Part shown: positions 1-9,093 of the stretch, piece by piece
How the letters are laid out: each line of letters begins with the position of its first letter
Numbering within the stretch: position 1 is the stretch's first letter
Assembly (NCBI RefSeq): GCF_000382045.1
Contig: NZ_KB907457.1
Location: forward strand, 124,001 to 188,000
From: Variovorax atrisoli 110B
GTDB lineage: Bacteria > Pseudomonadota > Gammaproteobacteria > Burkholderiales > Burkholderiaceae_C
Reading direction: 5' to 3'
DNA: 64,000 nt
Notes under the pieces: model-generated
The model's database searches: none
The model's input: the letters and a program-made list of their open reading frames with translations, nothing else
Told to the model about the DNA's origin: nothing
Translations under genes and position numbers: made by a program

Positions 1-333
1 GTGGGCGTGATTGCGCGCCAGCTGCACAGCTGGGACCAGAACCTGATCCAGCGCGCCATCGCGCTCACGCGCGGCACGCCCGCGCCTGCGGCATCGGCGG
101 GCGGCAACGGCCTGAACGGCAGCTCGGGCGGGCTGGGCGCGATCGACGGCAGCGCCGACCGCAAGGGCTGGAACAGCAGCGAGCGCAACCGCATCATCGC
201 GGCGCTGGAGATCAACGACTGGAAGCGCCAGGACACCGCGCAGCACCTGGGCATCAGCCGCAAGGTGCTGTGGGAGAAGATGCGCAAGTACCAGATCCTC
301 GACGGCGAACCGGGCATTCCCGAAGAGCAATAA
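1..333 (+). CDS. Sigma-54/Fis-type transcriptional regulator, C-terminal fragment
   Basis: The window opens inside this gene, so the first codon shown (GTG) is probably internal. The visible 110 residues end in a Fis-type helix-turn-helix: a helix around IIAALEINDW, then the recognition region LGISRKVLWEKMRKYQI. This is the usual C-terminal DNA-binding domain of NtrC-family enhancer-binding proteins. A Gly/Ser/Ala-rich linker (residues about 27-50) separates it from the end of a preceding domain. The AAA+ and receiver domains expected in the family would lie upstream of the window, so this assignment is from the HTH only. The stop TAA is followed directly by the repeat array at 361. Confidence 0.75.
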   Translation: MGVIARQLHSWDQNLIQRAIALTRGTPAPAASAGGNGLNGSSGGLGAIDGSADRKGWNSSERNRIIAALEINDWKRQDTAQHLGISRKVLWEKMRKYQILDGEPGIPEEQ

Positions 334-360
334 GTTCGCCCCCAGGCAAGGCTTGGCTCC

Positions 361-655
361 TCCCAGGCTGCGCGGCACTTGGTGTCCGCTTCGCCAACCC
401 CCTTCCGGGGGCAACACCTGAGGCCCGGCGGAGCCGGTTTCTCGGTGGCACCAGGCTCTCCCCCAGGCTGCGCGGCACTTCGTGTCCGCTTCGCCAACTC
501 CCTTCCGTGGGCAACACCTGAGGCCCGGCAGAGCCGGTTCCTCGGTGGCACCAGGCTCACCCCCAGGCTTCGCGCACTTCGTGTCGCTTCGCCAACCCCC
601 TGCCGGGGGCAACACCTGCGGCCCGGCAGAGCCGGTTCCGCGGTGTTCGCGAATT
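361..655 (+). repeat. Three tandem copies of a 100-bp dispersed intergenic repeat
   Basis: The motif CCCAGGCTGCGCGGCACTT recurs at 361, 461 and (as CCCCAGGCTTCGCGCACTT) at 561, giving a period of exactly 100 bp. Each unit runs through CTTCGCCAAC, a CCCC/GGGG stem, CAACACCTG, GGCCCGGC and AGCCGGTT. Related single copies lie at 15781 (truncated) and, in the opposite orientation, near 32862 and 46965. Every copy begins just after the stop codon of a gene and has the same orientation as that gene. Open frames through this stretch are low-complexity products of the repeat and are not annotated. Apart from the repeat I see nothing else between 334 and 694. Confidence 0.85.
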
Positions 656-694
656 GGCTCGCTTCGCTTGCCGCTTGCCCGCTTGCCCGCTTGC

Positions 695-2308
695 TTACGG
701 GATCGAGAGGCGTTGGGCTCTGCGCAGGGCCGGAGGGGCGCCGGCTGCGCCAGTGGCGCGTTCGGTCACTACCGGCTCGCTTGTGCAGGCGGTGTTGCTC
801 GATATGCAGAGCTTCGCGAGCAGGCCGTCCTCGGTGAGCACCTGGCGGCTGGGGGCGCCGAAGAGGCGGTCGATCCAGTTGTTGGGGCCGGCGGGGTCGA
901 TGCGCAGTTCGCCGGTGGTGCGTGCCAGGCGCAGCTCGGAGATGCGCAGGTCGAAGACGCCGTCGACGTAGTCGAACAGCAGCGTGTAGTAGTCGAGCTG
1001 CGCGTCGAGCACCTTGGGCAGGGTCTCGCGGCCGAACTCCATCAGGCGGCGGCGGCCGCGGAAGGCCTGGCCGGCGGTGCTGACGGCTTCCATCAGCTGC
1101 TTCTCGCGCTCGCGGCCGGAGACGGTGCGCGACCACGAGGCTGCGGTGAGCTCGAAGAGGTTGAGCTTCACGCCTTCGAGCTTGGCTTCCTGGTTGGCGA
1201 CTTCGGCCAGCGCCGACTTCAGGCGCAGCTGGCGGTCGAAGCCGTTGCCGAAGTTCCAGTTGAGCTCGAACGCAGCGCGCGTCGGGTCCTGCGGCGAGAC
1301 GCCGCGCGGGTCCTTGCTCTTCACGAGCACGGCGTCGAGCGTGGGGTAGAGACTCGCGTCCTGCTGGTCGGCCAGCGCCCTCGCCCGCTCGATGCGGCCC
1401 AGCGCCTCGGCGATCTCGGTGCTGCGCGATTCGGCCCGGCGCAGCGCTTCCTCCTGCGTGGCGATGCGCCACTGCACGGGCGCCGCGAGCACCGGCAGCG
1501 ACTCGGGGTTGGGCGAGAACTTGAAGTAGTTGCGGAACTTGGCGAGCGCCTCGTCGCGCTGCGCCTCGAAGTCGGATTCACGCGCGGCCACCAGCGCACG
1601 GCGCGAGGCCGCCATGTTGAGGTCGTTGTCGCCGCTCACGCCCAGCGCCACGCGGCGGGCCTCGGCCTTCGAGAGTTCGGCCACCACCTCGGAGGCCTTG
1701 TGCGCAATCTGTTTCTTGAGGTCGAAGCGCTGCACCTGCAAATACGCAGTGAGCGCGTCCAGCACCACCTTCTGCGAGGTGGTGACGACGGCCTCGTCGT
1801 CGGCCTGGTTGCCGGCTTCCGCGGCGCGCTGCGCGGCGTTCATCGCGCCGCCGTCCAGCAGGCTCACGCGCGCCTCGGCGGTCAGCACGGTGTAGCTCTG
1901 CGTCTTGGCGTTGGCCGCCCCGCTGTTGTAGTTGCCCGAGGAGGTGCCGAGCCTGAACTTCGGATAGCGCGCCTGTCTCGCCGCATCCACGCCGTAGCTG
2001 CTGGTATTGGCGGCCGCCTGCATGGTCTGCACTTCGGGGTAGTCCTGCGAGAGCACGACCAGCGCCTGCTTCACCTGCTGCGCGTAGCTCGCCGCGCCGA
2101 GCGAAGGCGCCGAGAGCCTGCGCGCGACGGTGAGCCTCGCGGCGCTCTCCATCTCCTGCTGCTGCAGCAGGTAGTCGGGCAGCGGCTGGGGCTGCTGCTG
2201 CTGTTGCTCCTGGGCATAGGCTGGCGGCAGGGCGAAGCCCGCACACAGTGCCGCGCAGACGGCGCCGGTGCCCACGCGGCGCAGATCGACCGGTTTGCGG
2301 TACTTCAT
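695..2308 (-). CDS. TolC-family outer-membrane channel of a type I secretion system
   Basis: This 537-residue protein starts with a signal peptide (residues 1-32, hydrophobic core AALCAGFALPPAYA). It continues with long Ala/Glu-rich helices in two halves, as in TolC/LapE-type efflux channels, which trimerise in the outer membrane and take substrate from an HlyD/ABC inner-membrane pair. A Gln-rich stretch follows the signal. The ATG overlaps the stop of the upstream hlyD-like gene as ATGA (4 nt), so translation is coupled. An upstream reading-frame extension through the hlyD gene is not credible. The gene closes the leftward secretion operon that begins with the adhesin at 15045. The family call is from architecture and context. 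Specificity for the adhesin is inferred. Confidence 0.88.
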   Translation of the reverse strand: MKYRKPVDLRRVGTGAVCAALCAGFALPPAYAQEQQQQQPQPLPDYLLQQQEMESAARLTVARRLSAPSLGAASYAQQVKQALVVLSQDYPEVQTMQAAANTSSYGVDAARQARYPKFRLGTSSGNYNSGAANAKTQSYTVLTAEARVSLLDGGAMNAAQRAAEAGNQADDEAVVTTSQKVVLDALTAYLQVQRFDLKKQIAHKASEVVAELSKAEARRVALGVSGDNDLNMAASRRALVAARESDFEAQRDEALAKFRNYFKFSPNPESLPVLAAPVQWRIATQEEALRRAESRSTEIAEALGRIERARALADQQDASLYPTLDAVLVKSKDPRGVSPQDPTRAAFELNWNFGNGFDRQLRLKSALAEVANQEAKLEGVKLNLFELTAASWSRTVSGREREKQLMEAVSTAGQAFRGRRRLMEFGRETLPKVLDAQLDYYTLLFDYVDGVFDLRISELRLARTTGELRIDPAGPNNWIDRLFGAPSRQVLTEDGLLAKLCISSNTACTSEPVVTERATGAAGAPPALRRAQRLSIP

Positions 2309-3621
2309 GGTTCGCGGAAAGCTTCGCGGCGAAGCTTGAGCACGGGTCGCAGGATGTACCAGATGAACGGGTCGGTGCCCACGCGCAGGTCCACTTCGGA
2401 CTCCATGCCGGCGGTGATGCGGTTCTCGACGCGGCCCACGTGCGACTGCGACATGCTGATGAGCAGCCGGTAGTAGGGCGCGCCGCTGGAGATGGCGGGG
2501 TCGCGGTCGGCGTCGGCCGCAACCAGCCTCACCTTGCCGTCGACCGCGCCGTAGCGCAGGTAGTCGTAGGCGGTGATCTTCACGCGCGCCTCCTGACCCA
2601 CTTCGATGAAGCCGCGGTCGTTGGGGTTGAGCCGCGCCTCGACCATGATCTCGTCCTCGTCGGGCACCACCTCGAGGATCGATTCGCCCGGCTTCACCAC
2701 CCAGCCGGGGCTGGAATTGCGCAGGCCCTTCACGATGCCGTCCGACGGCGCCTTCACCACGGTGCGCGAACGCTGGGTGCGCGCACGCGCCAGGTCTTCG
2801 CTCAGGCTCGCGAACTGGCGCTCGACCGTGGCCAGTTCGTCCGAAGCGCGGCGGCGGAAGCGCCCCTCGGCCTCCGCCATCTTGGCCTGCGCCTCGGTGA
2901 TGGAGGCGTTGGCCGAAACCACGCCCTGGCGCGCCACGGCGAGTTCGCTGCGCACGCTCTCGGCCTGGCGGCGCTTCTCGAGCACTTCGACCTGACCCAC
3001 CAGCTTCTCGCTGAGCAGCTGTTCGGAGATTTCGAGTTCCTTCTGCATCAGCGCCAGCCGGTCGCTCAGGCCCTTGACCTTGGCCTCCTGCTCCAGCTTC
3101 TTGCTGCGCGCCTGCTCCAGGCCCGACACCGCGCCGGCCATCACGCCGCGCTGCTCGAGCGCGCGCGCCTGGTAGGCGCCGGTCTCGCCCTCGAACACGC
3201 CCTCGTCGATGTCGGCGGCGAAGGACTGGCGCGTGAGCGGCTGGCCGCGGCTCTCGGCCATCAGCCGCACGCGCGTGGCCTGCGTGGCGGCGTAGCGGGC
3301 AGTGAGCTCTTCGAGGTTGAGGCCGCTGCCGCCCAGGTCGATCTCGACCAGCGGCTGGCCCTGCTTGACCTTCTCGCCTTCCTTCACCAGCACGTTGCTG
3401 ACGATGCCGCCCTCCAAATGCTGGATGGACTTGACGCGGTCCGACGGGATCACGCGGCCCGGGGCAACCACCACCGTCTCCATCGGAAAGCCGAGGCCGA
3501 CCAGCGCGAGCACGGCGATCGCGCCGCCGATGATCCACTGCCGCCGCCGCCCCTGCGGCGAGGCCTGGGCCTCGCGCTTCTCGTTCTCTTCCTGAAGAAT
3601 CTGCGGCAGGTCTATTTTCAA
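2305..3621 (-). CDS. HlyD-family membrane fusion (periplasmic adaptor) protein
   Basis: This 438-residue adaptor has a cytoplasmic N-terminus, one membrane segment at about residues 29-46, a first lipoyl half-motif (QHLEGGIVSNVLVKEGEKVK), a long alpha-hairpin/coiled coil (about 100-275, rich in Glu, Arg, Ala), and the matching lipoyl half and beta-barrel (TVVKAPSDGIVKGL, then GWVVKPGESILEVVP). This is the layout of type I secretion adaptors such as HlyD, PrtE and LapC. The start used is TTG at 3621, giving the expected MKIDLPQ N-terminus. No better ATG lies nearby upstream in frame. It lies 63 nt after the ABC exporter gene and overlaps the tolC-like gene by 4 nt. Confidence 0.9.
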   Translation of the reverse strand: MKIDLPQILQEENEKREAQASPQGRRRQWIIGGAIAVLALVGLGFPMETVVVAPGRVIPSDRVKSIQHLEGGIVSNVLVKEGEKVKQGQPLVEIDLGGSGLNLEELTARYAATQATRVRLMAESRGQPLTRQSFAADIDEGVFEGETGAYQARALEQRGVMAGAVSGLEQARSKKLEQEAKVKGLSDRLALMQKELEISEQLLSEKLVGQVEVLEKRRQAESVRSELAVARQGVVSANASITEAQAKMAEAEGRFRRRASDELATVERQFASLSEDLARARTQRSRTVVKAPSDGIVKGLRNSSPGWVVKPGESILEVVPDEDEIMVEARLNPNDRGFIEVGQEARVKITAYDYLRYGAVDGKVRLVAADADRDPAISSGAPYYRLLISMSQSHVGRVENRITAGMESEVDLRVGTDPFIWYILRPVLKLRREAFREP

Positions 3622-3684
3622 ATCGCGTCCCCGGTCACTCTTCGTTCGTCAGTCGTTCGTTGCTCGTCGGTCGCCGCCCGTGCC

Positions 3685-5511
3685 TCAGGCCATCGAGCGC
3701 GAGGCCGGCGAGGCACCGCCGGCCGCGCCTTCTTCCGCGTCGCCCAGCGCCACCAGCGGCTTCTTCACGCCGAACAGCTTTGGCACCATCACCGCGGCCG
3801 TGCCCTGCTCCACGTTGCCGTGGCCGGTGACGTGGTAGACCACGTTGGCGGCGGAGACGATGCGCAGCGAGTGCGTGACGACCACCACGGTGCGCACCTT
3901 GGCCACCGCGAGCAGCGTGGCGAGCAGGTTGCGCTCGCTCTGGAAGTCGAGGTCGTTGCTGGGCTCGTCGAGCACCAGCACCGAGGGCTTGCGCAGGAAG
4001 CTCATGGCCAGCGCGAGCTTGCGCCGCTCGCCCACCGACACGCCGGTGCCGCCTTCGCCCACCATGGTGCGATAGCCGTCGGGCAGCCGCGAGATGAAAT
4101 CGTGCGCGCCCGAGAGCTTGCAGGCCGCGACGATCTGCTCGTCGCTCTGGCCCGGCGCGTTGCGCCGCATCACGTCGATCAGCGAACCGCCGAACCAGTA
4201 GACCTCCTGCGAGAGATAGCTGATCCAGCGCGACAGCTCCTCGCGGCCGAACTGCGAGAGGTCGTACTCGCCGATGCTCACCACGCCGCGCGTGGGCGTG
4301 TACAGGCCCGACAGCAGCTTGACTAGCGTCGACTTGCCCGCGCCGTTGCGCCCCACGATCACGTGCAGGCCGCCCGGGCCGATGTCGAGGTCGACGTTCT
4401 CCAGCACCGGCTGCTGAGCGGTCTCGGTGAAGCTGAAGCTCACGTCCTTCAGCGTGATGCGGCCCAGCGGCTGGGGCAGCGTCATGCCCGTGGGCGGCTT
4501 CTCGACCGGCTCGCGCAGCACGGTCTCCAGCCGCTTGGCGGCCTCCTTGGCGGTGGCCAGCGAGCGCCAGTTCGACACCAGCCCGGCCACCGGCTGCAGC
4601 GCTTTCAAGGCCAGCATGTTCGACGCGACCAGGCCGCCCACCGTCATCCACTGCTCCATCACCGAGACGGCGCCAACGGTCACGACGACGACGGAGAAGA
4701 CGGTGAGCAGCACGGTGGTGCCGTCGCGCGCTGTCTCGATCTGGCCGTTCTTGCTGAAGCTCTCGGCGAGCCAGGCGTTGTAGGTCTGGCGCCACATCTC
4801 GATGGTGGGGCCGTCGTTGGCCTGGGCCTTGAGCGTCTCGCGTGCGTTGCAGATCTCGGCGGTCACGCGCTCGAGGCCGCGCCCGCGCTGCACTTCCTCC
4901 ACGCGGCCGGAGCGCACCTCGTCGGCCCACCACCACGCCAGGAACGACATGATCCCGAGGAACAGCACCACCACCGGCAGCACCGGCAGCGCGACGATGC
5001 CGATGACCACCAGGGCGAAGACGGCCATGGGCAGGTCGAAGATGGATTGGGCCAGTCCGCCCGTGATGGTGCCGCGCACCGAGGCCACGTCGCGGAAGTA
5101 CAGGTGCCACACCGACGCCGGCCGCGCCTCCAGCGCGCGCAGCGGACGGCCCAGCATCGAGTTCAGCAGCGCGCCCGAGACGCCGTGGTCGACGATGGCG
5201 CCGGCGTTGCGCAGCAGGCGCGAGCGGCGCGTGCGCAGCCAGAACTCGATGCACAGGAAGAACAGGATGCCGCTTACCAGCGCGGCCAGCGTCGAGGTGC
5301 CGCTGCGCGACAGCACCCGGTCATACACCTGCAGCAGGAAGATGGAAGGCAGCAGCCCGAACAGGCTGATGGGCAGCGAGCGCCATGCCGCACTCTTCAC
5401 CAGCGGATAGGCAGCGCGGAATGCGGCGTTCAGCGCACCCGCGTAGGGACTGGCTCCGGGCTCGTCCGGGGTCTCGGCAACCAGTTGGCTTGGCAGGAGG
5501 AACTTGATCAT
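3685..5511 (-). CDS. Type I secretion ABC exporter (permease fused to ATPase)
   Basis: This 608-residue half-transporter has membrane helices over about residues 45-335 and a nucleotide-binding domain over 350-580. Visible motifs are Walker A GRNGAGKST (387-395), Q-loop SQEVYWF (about Q435), Walker B VLVLDEPSND (511-520) and the H-loop histidine THSLR (about 547). The signature motif is unusual: VSVGE (491-495) in place of the common LSGGQ. There is no N-terminal C39 peptidase or C39-like domain, so it resembles PrtD-type exporters more than bacteriocin or HlyB-type ones. It is predicted to export the repeat adhesin at 9706-15045, and perhaps the paralogue at 57617, through the adjacent HlyD and TolC partners. 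Confidence 0.9.
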   Translation of the reverse strand: MIKFLLPSQLVAETPDEPGASPYAGALNAAFRAAYPLVKSAAWRSLPISLFGLLPSIFLLQVYDRVLSRSGTSTLAALVSGILFFLCIEFWLRTRRSRLLRNAGAIVDHGVSGALLNSMLGRPLRALEARPASVWHLYFRDVASVRGTITGGLAQSIFDLPMAVFALVVIGIVALPVLPVVVLFLGIMSFLAWWWADEVRSGRVEEVQRGRGLERVTAEICNARETLKAQANDGPTIEMWRQTYNAWLAESFSKNGQIETARDGTTVLLTVFSVVVVTVGAVSVMEQWMTVGGLVASNMLALKALQPVAGLVSNWRSLATAKEAAKRLETVLREPVEKPPTGMTLPQPLGRITLKDVSFSFTETAQQPVLENVDLDIGPGGLHVIVGRNGAGKSTLVKLLSGLYTPTRGVVSIGEYDLSQFGREELSRWISYLSQEVYWFGGSLIDVMRRNAPGQSDEQIVAACKLSGAHDFISRLPDGYRTMVGEGGTGVSVGERRKLALAMSFLRKPSVLVLDEPSNDLDFQSERNLLATLLAVAKVRTVVVVTHSLRIVSAANVVYHVTGHGNVEQGTAAVMVPKLFGVKKPLVALGDAEEGAAGGASPASRSMA

Positions 5512-5613
5512 TGGAAAGAGCCGGTCCGTCGTGCAGTGACGCCTGCCTCATTATCAACTGTTACCCAGCTGTTACAAGGCAAATATTCACTCGCGGTGCG
5601 CTTCAAACACACA

Positions 5614-5907
5614 TCAGCACGGCAGCCTTTGCCCCTTCGCCACATCGGCCCTGATCCCGTTAACCGGCACCGGTTGCGCGGCGCTTCCCGTTACCGCGCA
5701 ACCGGCCGGCCTCCCTGCGCTGACCTCCCCCTTTCGCCCTGACAAATCCTGCGCGAACACCAGCGCGATGTTGGCGCACAGCAGCATGCACAGCACCCAT
5801 GCGCACAGCAGCTGCAGCCAGCCCAGCCACCAGCGGCGGGCGGGCTGCTGTCGCGTGGCGGGGGCCTCGTATCCGAAGGCCGAGTGCAGGAGTGCGTTGA
5901 ATCTCAT
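5614..5907 (-). CDS. Small single-pass membrane protein, translationally coupled to the Mur-ligase fusion
   Basis: This 97-residue protein has one strong hydrophobic segment (about residues 26-52, rich in Trp, Leu, Cys) after a short charged N-terminus, and a non-hydrophobic tail of about 45 residues. Its ATG (5907-5905) overlaps the TGA of the large upstream gene as ATGA. That overlap is the main reason to believe the gene is real. I recognise no family. Lying between a Mur-type ligase and a type I exporter, it may be a membrane partner or anchor for the ligase fusion, but this is inference. The tail could extend into the periplasm or be cleaved, because AQD follows the hydrophobic segment. 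Confidence 0.6.
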   Translation of the reverse strand: MRFNALLHSAFGYEAPATRQQPARRWWLGWLQLLCAWVLCMLLCANIALVFAQDLSGRKGEVSAGRPAGCAVTGSAAQPVPVNGIRADVAKGQRLPC

Positions 5908-8900
5908 GGCAGTGCTTTCAAAACCCGGGCCAGCCGCGAAAGGCCGACACCCGCGGAACTCTTCGCCAGCACCCAGTCGCCGGGCTGCAGCAGCCCGCCG
6001 AGCGCTGTCGACAGATCGGACACATCGACGAACCAGTGCGAGCGCACCTTGGTGCGGATGCGCGCATGCAGCGCGCGCATCAGCGGGCCGCACAGCAGCA
6101 CGCGGTCAGGCTGCGATGCGAGCAGCTCGGCCTCCAGGTCGAGGTGGTGGCGCTGGGCGGCGGGGCCGAGCTCCTGCATGTCGCCGAGGATCGCCACGCG
6201 CCGCGCCGGCTCGCAGGGCGCCTGCGAGAGCAGCTCCAGCGCGGCGCGCATCGAGCTGGGGTTGGCGTCGTAGGTCTCGTCGATCAGCTTGAAGCTGCCG
6301 CCGCCGATGTGAATGGTGTGCAGCGCACCGCGGCCGCCCGGCGGCTCGAAGTGCGCGAAGGGCTCGACCGCGGCGGCCAGCGGCAGCCGCATGGCCTGCA
6401 GCGCGGCGAGCGCGGCGATAGCGCTCGCGCCCATGTGCCGGCCCGGCGCGTTCAGCCGCAGCTGGAAGGGCTCGCCCGCCACCATCGCCTGCACCTCGCC
6501 GTGATCGAAGGCGAGCAGGCGCACGTCGGCGTCCCTGTGCTCGCCGTAGGTCACGATCTGCAGCTGCTGCGCCATCGCCGCTTCGGCGAAGGTGGCGAAT
6601 TCGGGAATGTCGCGGTTGAGCACCACCGAATCGCCCGGCGCCATGGCCTGGAAGATCCGGCTGTCCATGCGCGCGGCAGCCTCGCTCGGGCCGCGGTGCT
6701 TCTGCGAGGCGGCGGACAGCCCCGTGACGACCATCAGCGAAGGCCGCACCAGCTGCGCCGACGCCGGCATGTGCGAAGTGCCCATCTCCAGCACCCAGTA
6801 GGCCGCGTGCCTGGGCATGCAGGTCATGTTCCAGGCGATGCCCGACGGCAGGCTCACGTTGCCCTCGGGCTGGCCGACCTCGCCCCACACGGTGAGCGCA
6901 CCGGCCAGCATCGCCGCCACGGTGCTGCTTCCGGCGCCGCTGCCGAGCACGCCGCACACGCGGCCGGTGAACTCGGCGCGCGCATGGTCGCCGAGCTCCA
7001 GCACCGCCTGCAGCACGTTCTGCACCTTGAGCACGGGCACGCGCTTGTCGAGGTGCGGCTTGGGGTCGGAGCACAGCACGGCCGCGGCCGGCTGCAGCAC
7101 GCCCTTGAGCGTGACGGCGGCCAGCGGCGTCTTGGAAGGCCGCGTCTGGTGGTCGAACACCACGCGGCCCTTGCGCATGAAGGAGCGCTGCGCCACGCCC
7201 GCGGCGCGCCAGCCGTCCTCGGGCTTGACCACCCACTCGCCGCCGGTCACGCGCGCCATCTCGCTGGCGGTCCACACCGCGCCGTCGTCGCGCCCGCCCC
7301 CGGAGCCCGCGCCACCCGGCACTGCGCGCCGCTCCACCAGGTAGCGGTGGTAGGCGGCGAAGCCCGAGAGGTACTGCTCGACGTCGTCGATGCGCACGCG
7401 GAACGAGTGGTGGCGGATGAAGAACGAGCCCACCACGGTCGACGGCCGGCGGAAGTACATCGCCATCTCGGGCCAGAAGAATCCGTTGAGCAGGTAGTGC
7501 GCGCGGTAGTCGAGCGCGCGGTAGAACTTCTCGGTGTCGAGTTCGTCCAGAAGGTGCCGCATCGCGGGCATGCCTTCGAGCCGCTGCAGCATCTGCTGCG
7601 CGGCCAGCATGAGTTCGAGCAGCGTCGGGAAGGTGGTCTTCCGGTCGAGCACGAAGTCGAGGTACCCCGCCACGTTCTGCAGGCCGAAGCGGAAGTACTT
7701 CTCCTGAGGGCTCCAGTGCGTGAGTTCGCACACGCAGCAGCTGAGCCAGTGGTCGTGCGCCTGCCAGTGCTGGCTGGCGATGAAGTGGTCGAAGGCCTTC
7801 TCCACCACCGCCAGCCATTGCGGCTCGCGCGTGAGCGAGTAGAGGCGCATGAGCGCGTAGGCGGCCTCGCCGTCGTAGTAGATGATGCGCGAGGCCTGCT
7901 TGACCGTGAGGTCGGCGGCGTGCAACACGTGGTTGAAGCGGCCGGTGGCCGCATCCTGCATCGAGGCGATGCCCAGCGCGAGCTTCTCCAGCAGCGGCAG
8001 CCAGCGGCGCGTGTCCATCAGCTCGCAGTACTTCACCAGCGCGAGCACGCAGGCCGCGTTGCCGCCGAGCTTGATCTCGCCGCCGGTGTCGACCAGGAAG
8101 GCCACCGCGCGCCCGTCGAGCAGGATGTAGTCGCGGATCAGCGAGCCGGTGAGATGCTCCAGCGCCCGGTCGATGGCCGCGCGCAGCGTCTCGTCGCGCG
8201 TGAGCTCCCACGACTCGAGCATCGCGTAGATCGCGCTCGCATGGCGCATCGCGTCGTAGGTCGGGATGCGGCGGTCGAAGCACGGGAAGTAGCCGTACAC
8301 GAAGAGGCCGTCGCCCTGCACCTGGCGCGCGAGGTACGACGAGCCGCTGCGCACGAGTTCGAGCACCGACTGCGGGTTGAGCGCAGGCAGCTGCCGGCGG
8401 CCCGCGTCGAGCCCCGTGCCCACCAGCTTGTGCACCACGCCGTCGGGCTGGCAGAACACGCCCACCGTCGCCAGCAGGTAGACCGGCTGGTCGGAGGGCA
8501 TGTCCAGCGGCGGCGAGCATTGGAAGCGCGCCTGGCCGTAGACCTCGAAGTTGCGCGCGTTGACCACCGAGTGCGCGATGGTCGAGTCGCCGCACAGCAT
8601 GGCGTTGGCATTGAGTTCCTGCTCGGTGAAGGCGAGCGTGAAGTCCTTGTCGAAGGCCAGGCCGAGGCGGAAGTAGTTGCGCTTGACGGCCGTGAGCTGC
8701 GTCTTGAACTGGGCCCAGTCCATCGGGCTCGCGCCCTCCACCCAGTCGATGCGCAGCCACGGCGAGACGATGCCGCGCTCGTGCACCCAGCGCTCGACGT
8801 GGCCCGCGCCTTCGCGCCACGCAGTCTCGAAGTCGGCGGCCCGCGCGTGCACGACGTGTGCGCGCTGCGAGCCGTCGCTGACCGAGAAGAACAGCGTGAA

Positions 8901-8984
8901 TGCCGGATAGGGCGCAGGCAGCGCCGCGCACACCGACGCAAGGCGTTCGTGGCAGGCGTGGAGCTGGTCTGTGAAGGACATCAT
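5904..8984 (-). CDS. Large fusion: alpha/alpha-toroid-like region plus MurF-like ligase domain
   Basis: This 1026-residue protein appears to have three parts. Residues 1-190 are an unrecognised mixed region. Residues about 200-550 are helical, with spaced aromatic/Gly motifs (GLFVYGYFPCFD, YYDGEAAYALMRLY) like the (alpha/alpha)6 barrels of epimerase or lyase-type enzymes. Residues about 570-1026 resemble UDP-MurNAc-tripeptide:D-Ala-D-Ala ligase (MurF): YDANPSSM and ILGDMQELG are strong family motifs. The ATP-binding loop is degenerate, GSGAGSST (681-688) where MurF has GSNGKTT, so the key lysine is missing. The ligase may therefore be inactive or use another substrate. The gene sits in the adhesin secretion operon, between the lipoprotein and exporter genes. 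Cell-wall anchoring or modification of the adhesin is possible but unproven. Confidence 0.75.
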   Translation of the reverse strand: MMSFTDQLHACHERLASVCAALPAPYPAFTLFFSVSDGSQRAHVVHARAADFETAWREGAGHVERWVHERGIVSPWLRIDWVEGASPMDWAQFKTQLTAVKRNYFRLGLAFDKDFTLAFTEQELNANAMLCGDSTIAHSVVNARNFEVYGQARFQCSPPLDMPSDQPVYLLATVGVFCQPDGVVHKLVGTGLDAGRRQLPALNPQSVLELVRSGSSYLARQVQGDGLFVYGYFPCFDRRIPTYDAMRHASAIYAMLESWELTRDETLRAAIDRALEHLTGSLIRDYILLDGRAVAFLVDTGGEIKLGGNAACVLALVKYCELMDTRRWLPLLEKLALGIASMQDAATGRFNHVLHAADLTVKQASRIIYYDGEAAYALMRLYSLTREPQWLAVVEKAFDHFIASQHWQAHDHWLSCCVCELTHWSPQEKYFRFGLQNVAGYLDFVLDRKTTFPTLLELMLAAQQMLQRLEGMPAMRHLLDELDTEKFYRALDYRAHYLLNGFFWPEMAMYFRRPSTVVGSFFIRHHSFRVRIDDVEQYLSGFAAYHRYLVERRAVPGGAGSGGGRDDGAVWTASEMARVTGGEWVVKPEDGWRAAGVAQRSFMRKGRVVFDHQTRPSKTPLAAVTLKGVLQPAAAVLCSDPKPHLDKRVPVLKVQNVLQAVLELGDHARAEFTGRVCGVLGSGAGSSTVAAMLAGALTVWGEVGQPEGNVSLPSGIAWNMTCMPRHAAYWVLEMGTSHMPASAQLVRPSLMVVTGLSAASQKHRGPSEAAARMDSRIFQAMAPGDSVVLNRDIPEFATFAEAAMAQQLQIVTYGEHRDADVRLLAFDHGEVQAMVAGEPFQLRLNAPGRHMGASAIAALAALQAMRLPLAAAVEPFAHFEPPGGRGALHTIHIGGGSFKLIDETYDANPSSMRAALELLSQAPCEPARRVAILGDMQELGPAAQRHHLDLEAELLASQPDRVLLCGPLMRALHARIRTKVRSHWFVDVSDLSTALGGLLQPGDWVLAKSSAGVGLSRLARVLKALP

Positions 8985-9093
8985 TCGGCCCCGTTCGAAT
9001 GCGGGAAACCGGCCACGCCCGTCATCTGCTTTCGCTCTGACGTGTGCGCGGTCCGGGGACTGCCACCACCGAAGTCATCGCGGTGACCCGGCT

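Noticed and set aside
482..2473. 663-residue plus-strand frame over the repeat array and tolC-like gene
   Set aside because: It is antisense to a clear outer-membrane channel gene and its start lies in repeat DNA.
2309..3538. N-terminal extension of the TolC-like protein
   Set aside because: The extension reads through the hlyD gene in another frame and is Arg/Gly/Pro-rich. The internal ATG gives a proper signal peptide and an ATGA overlap.
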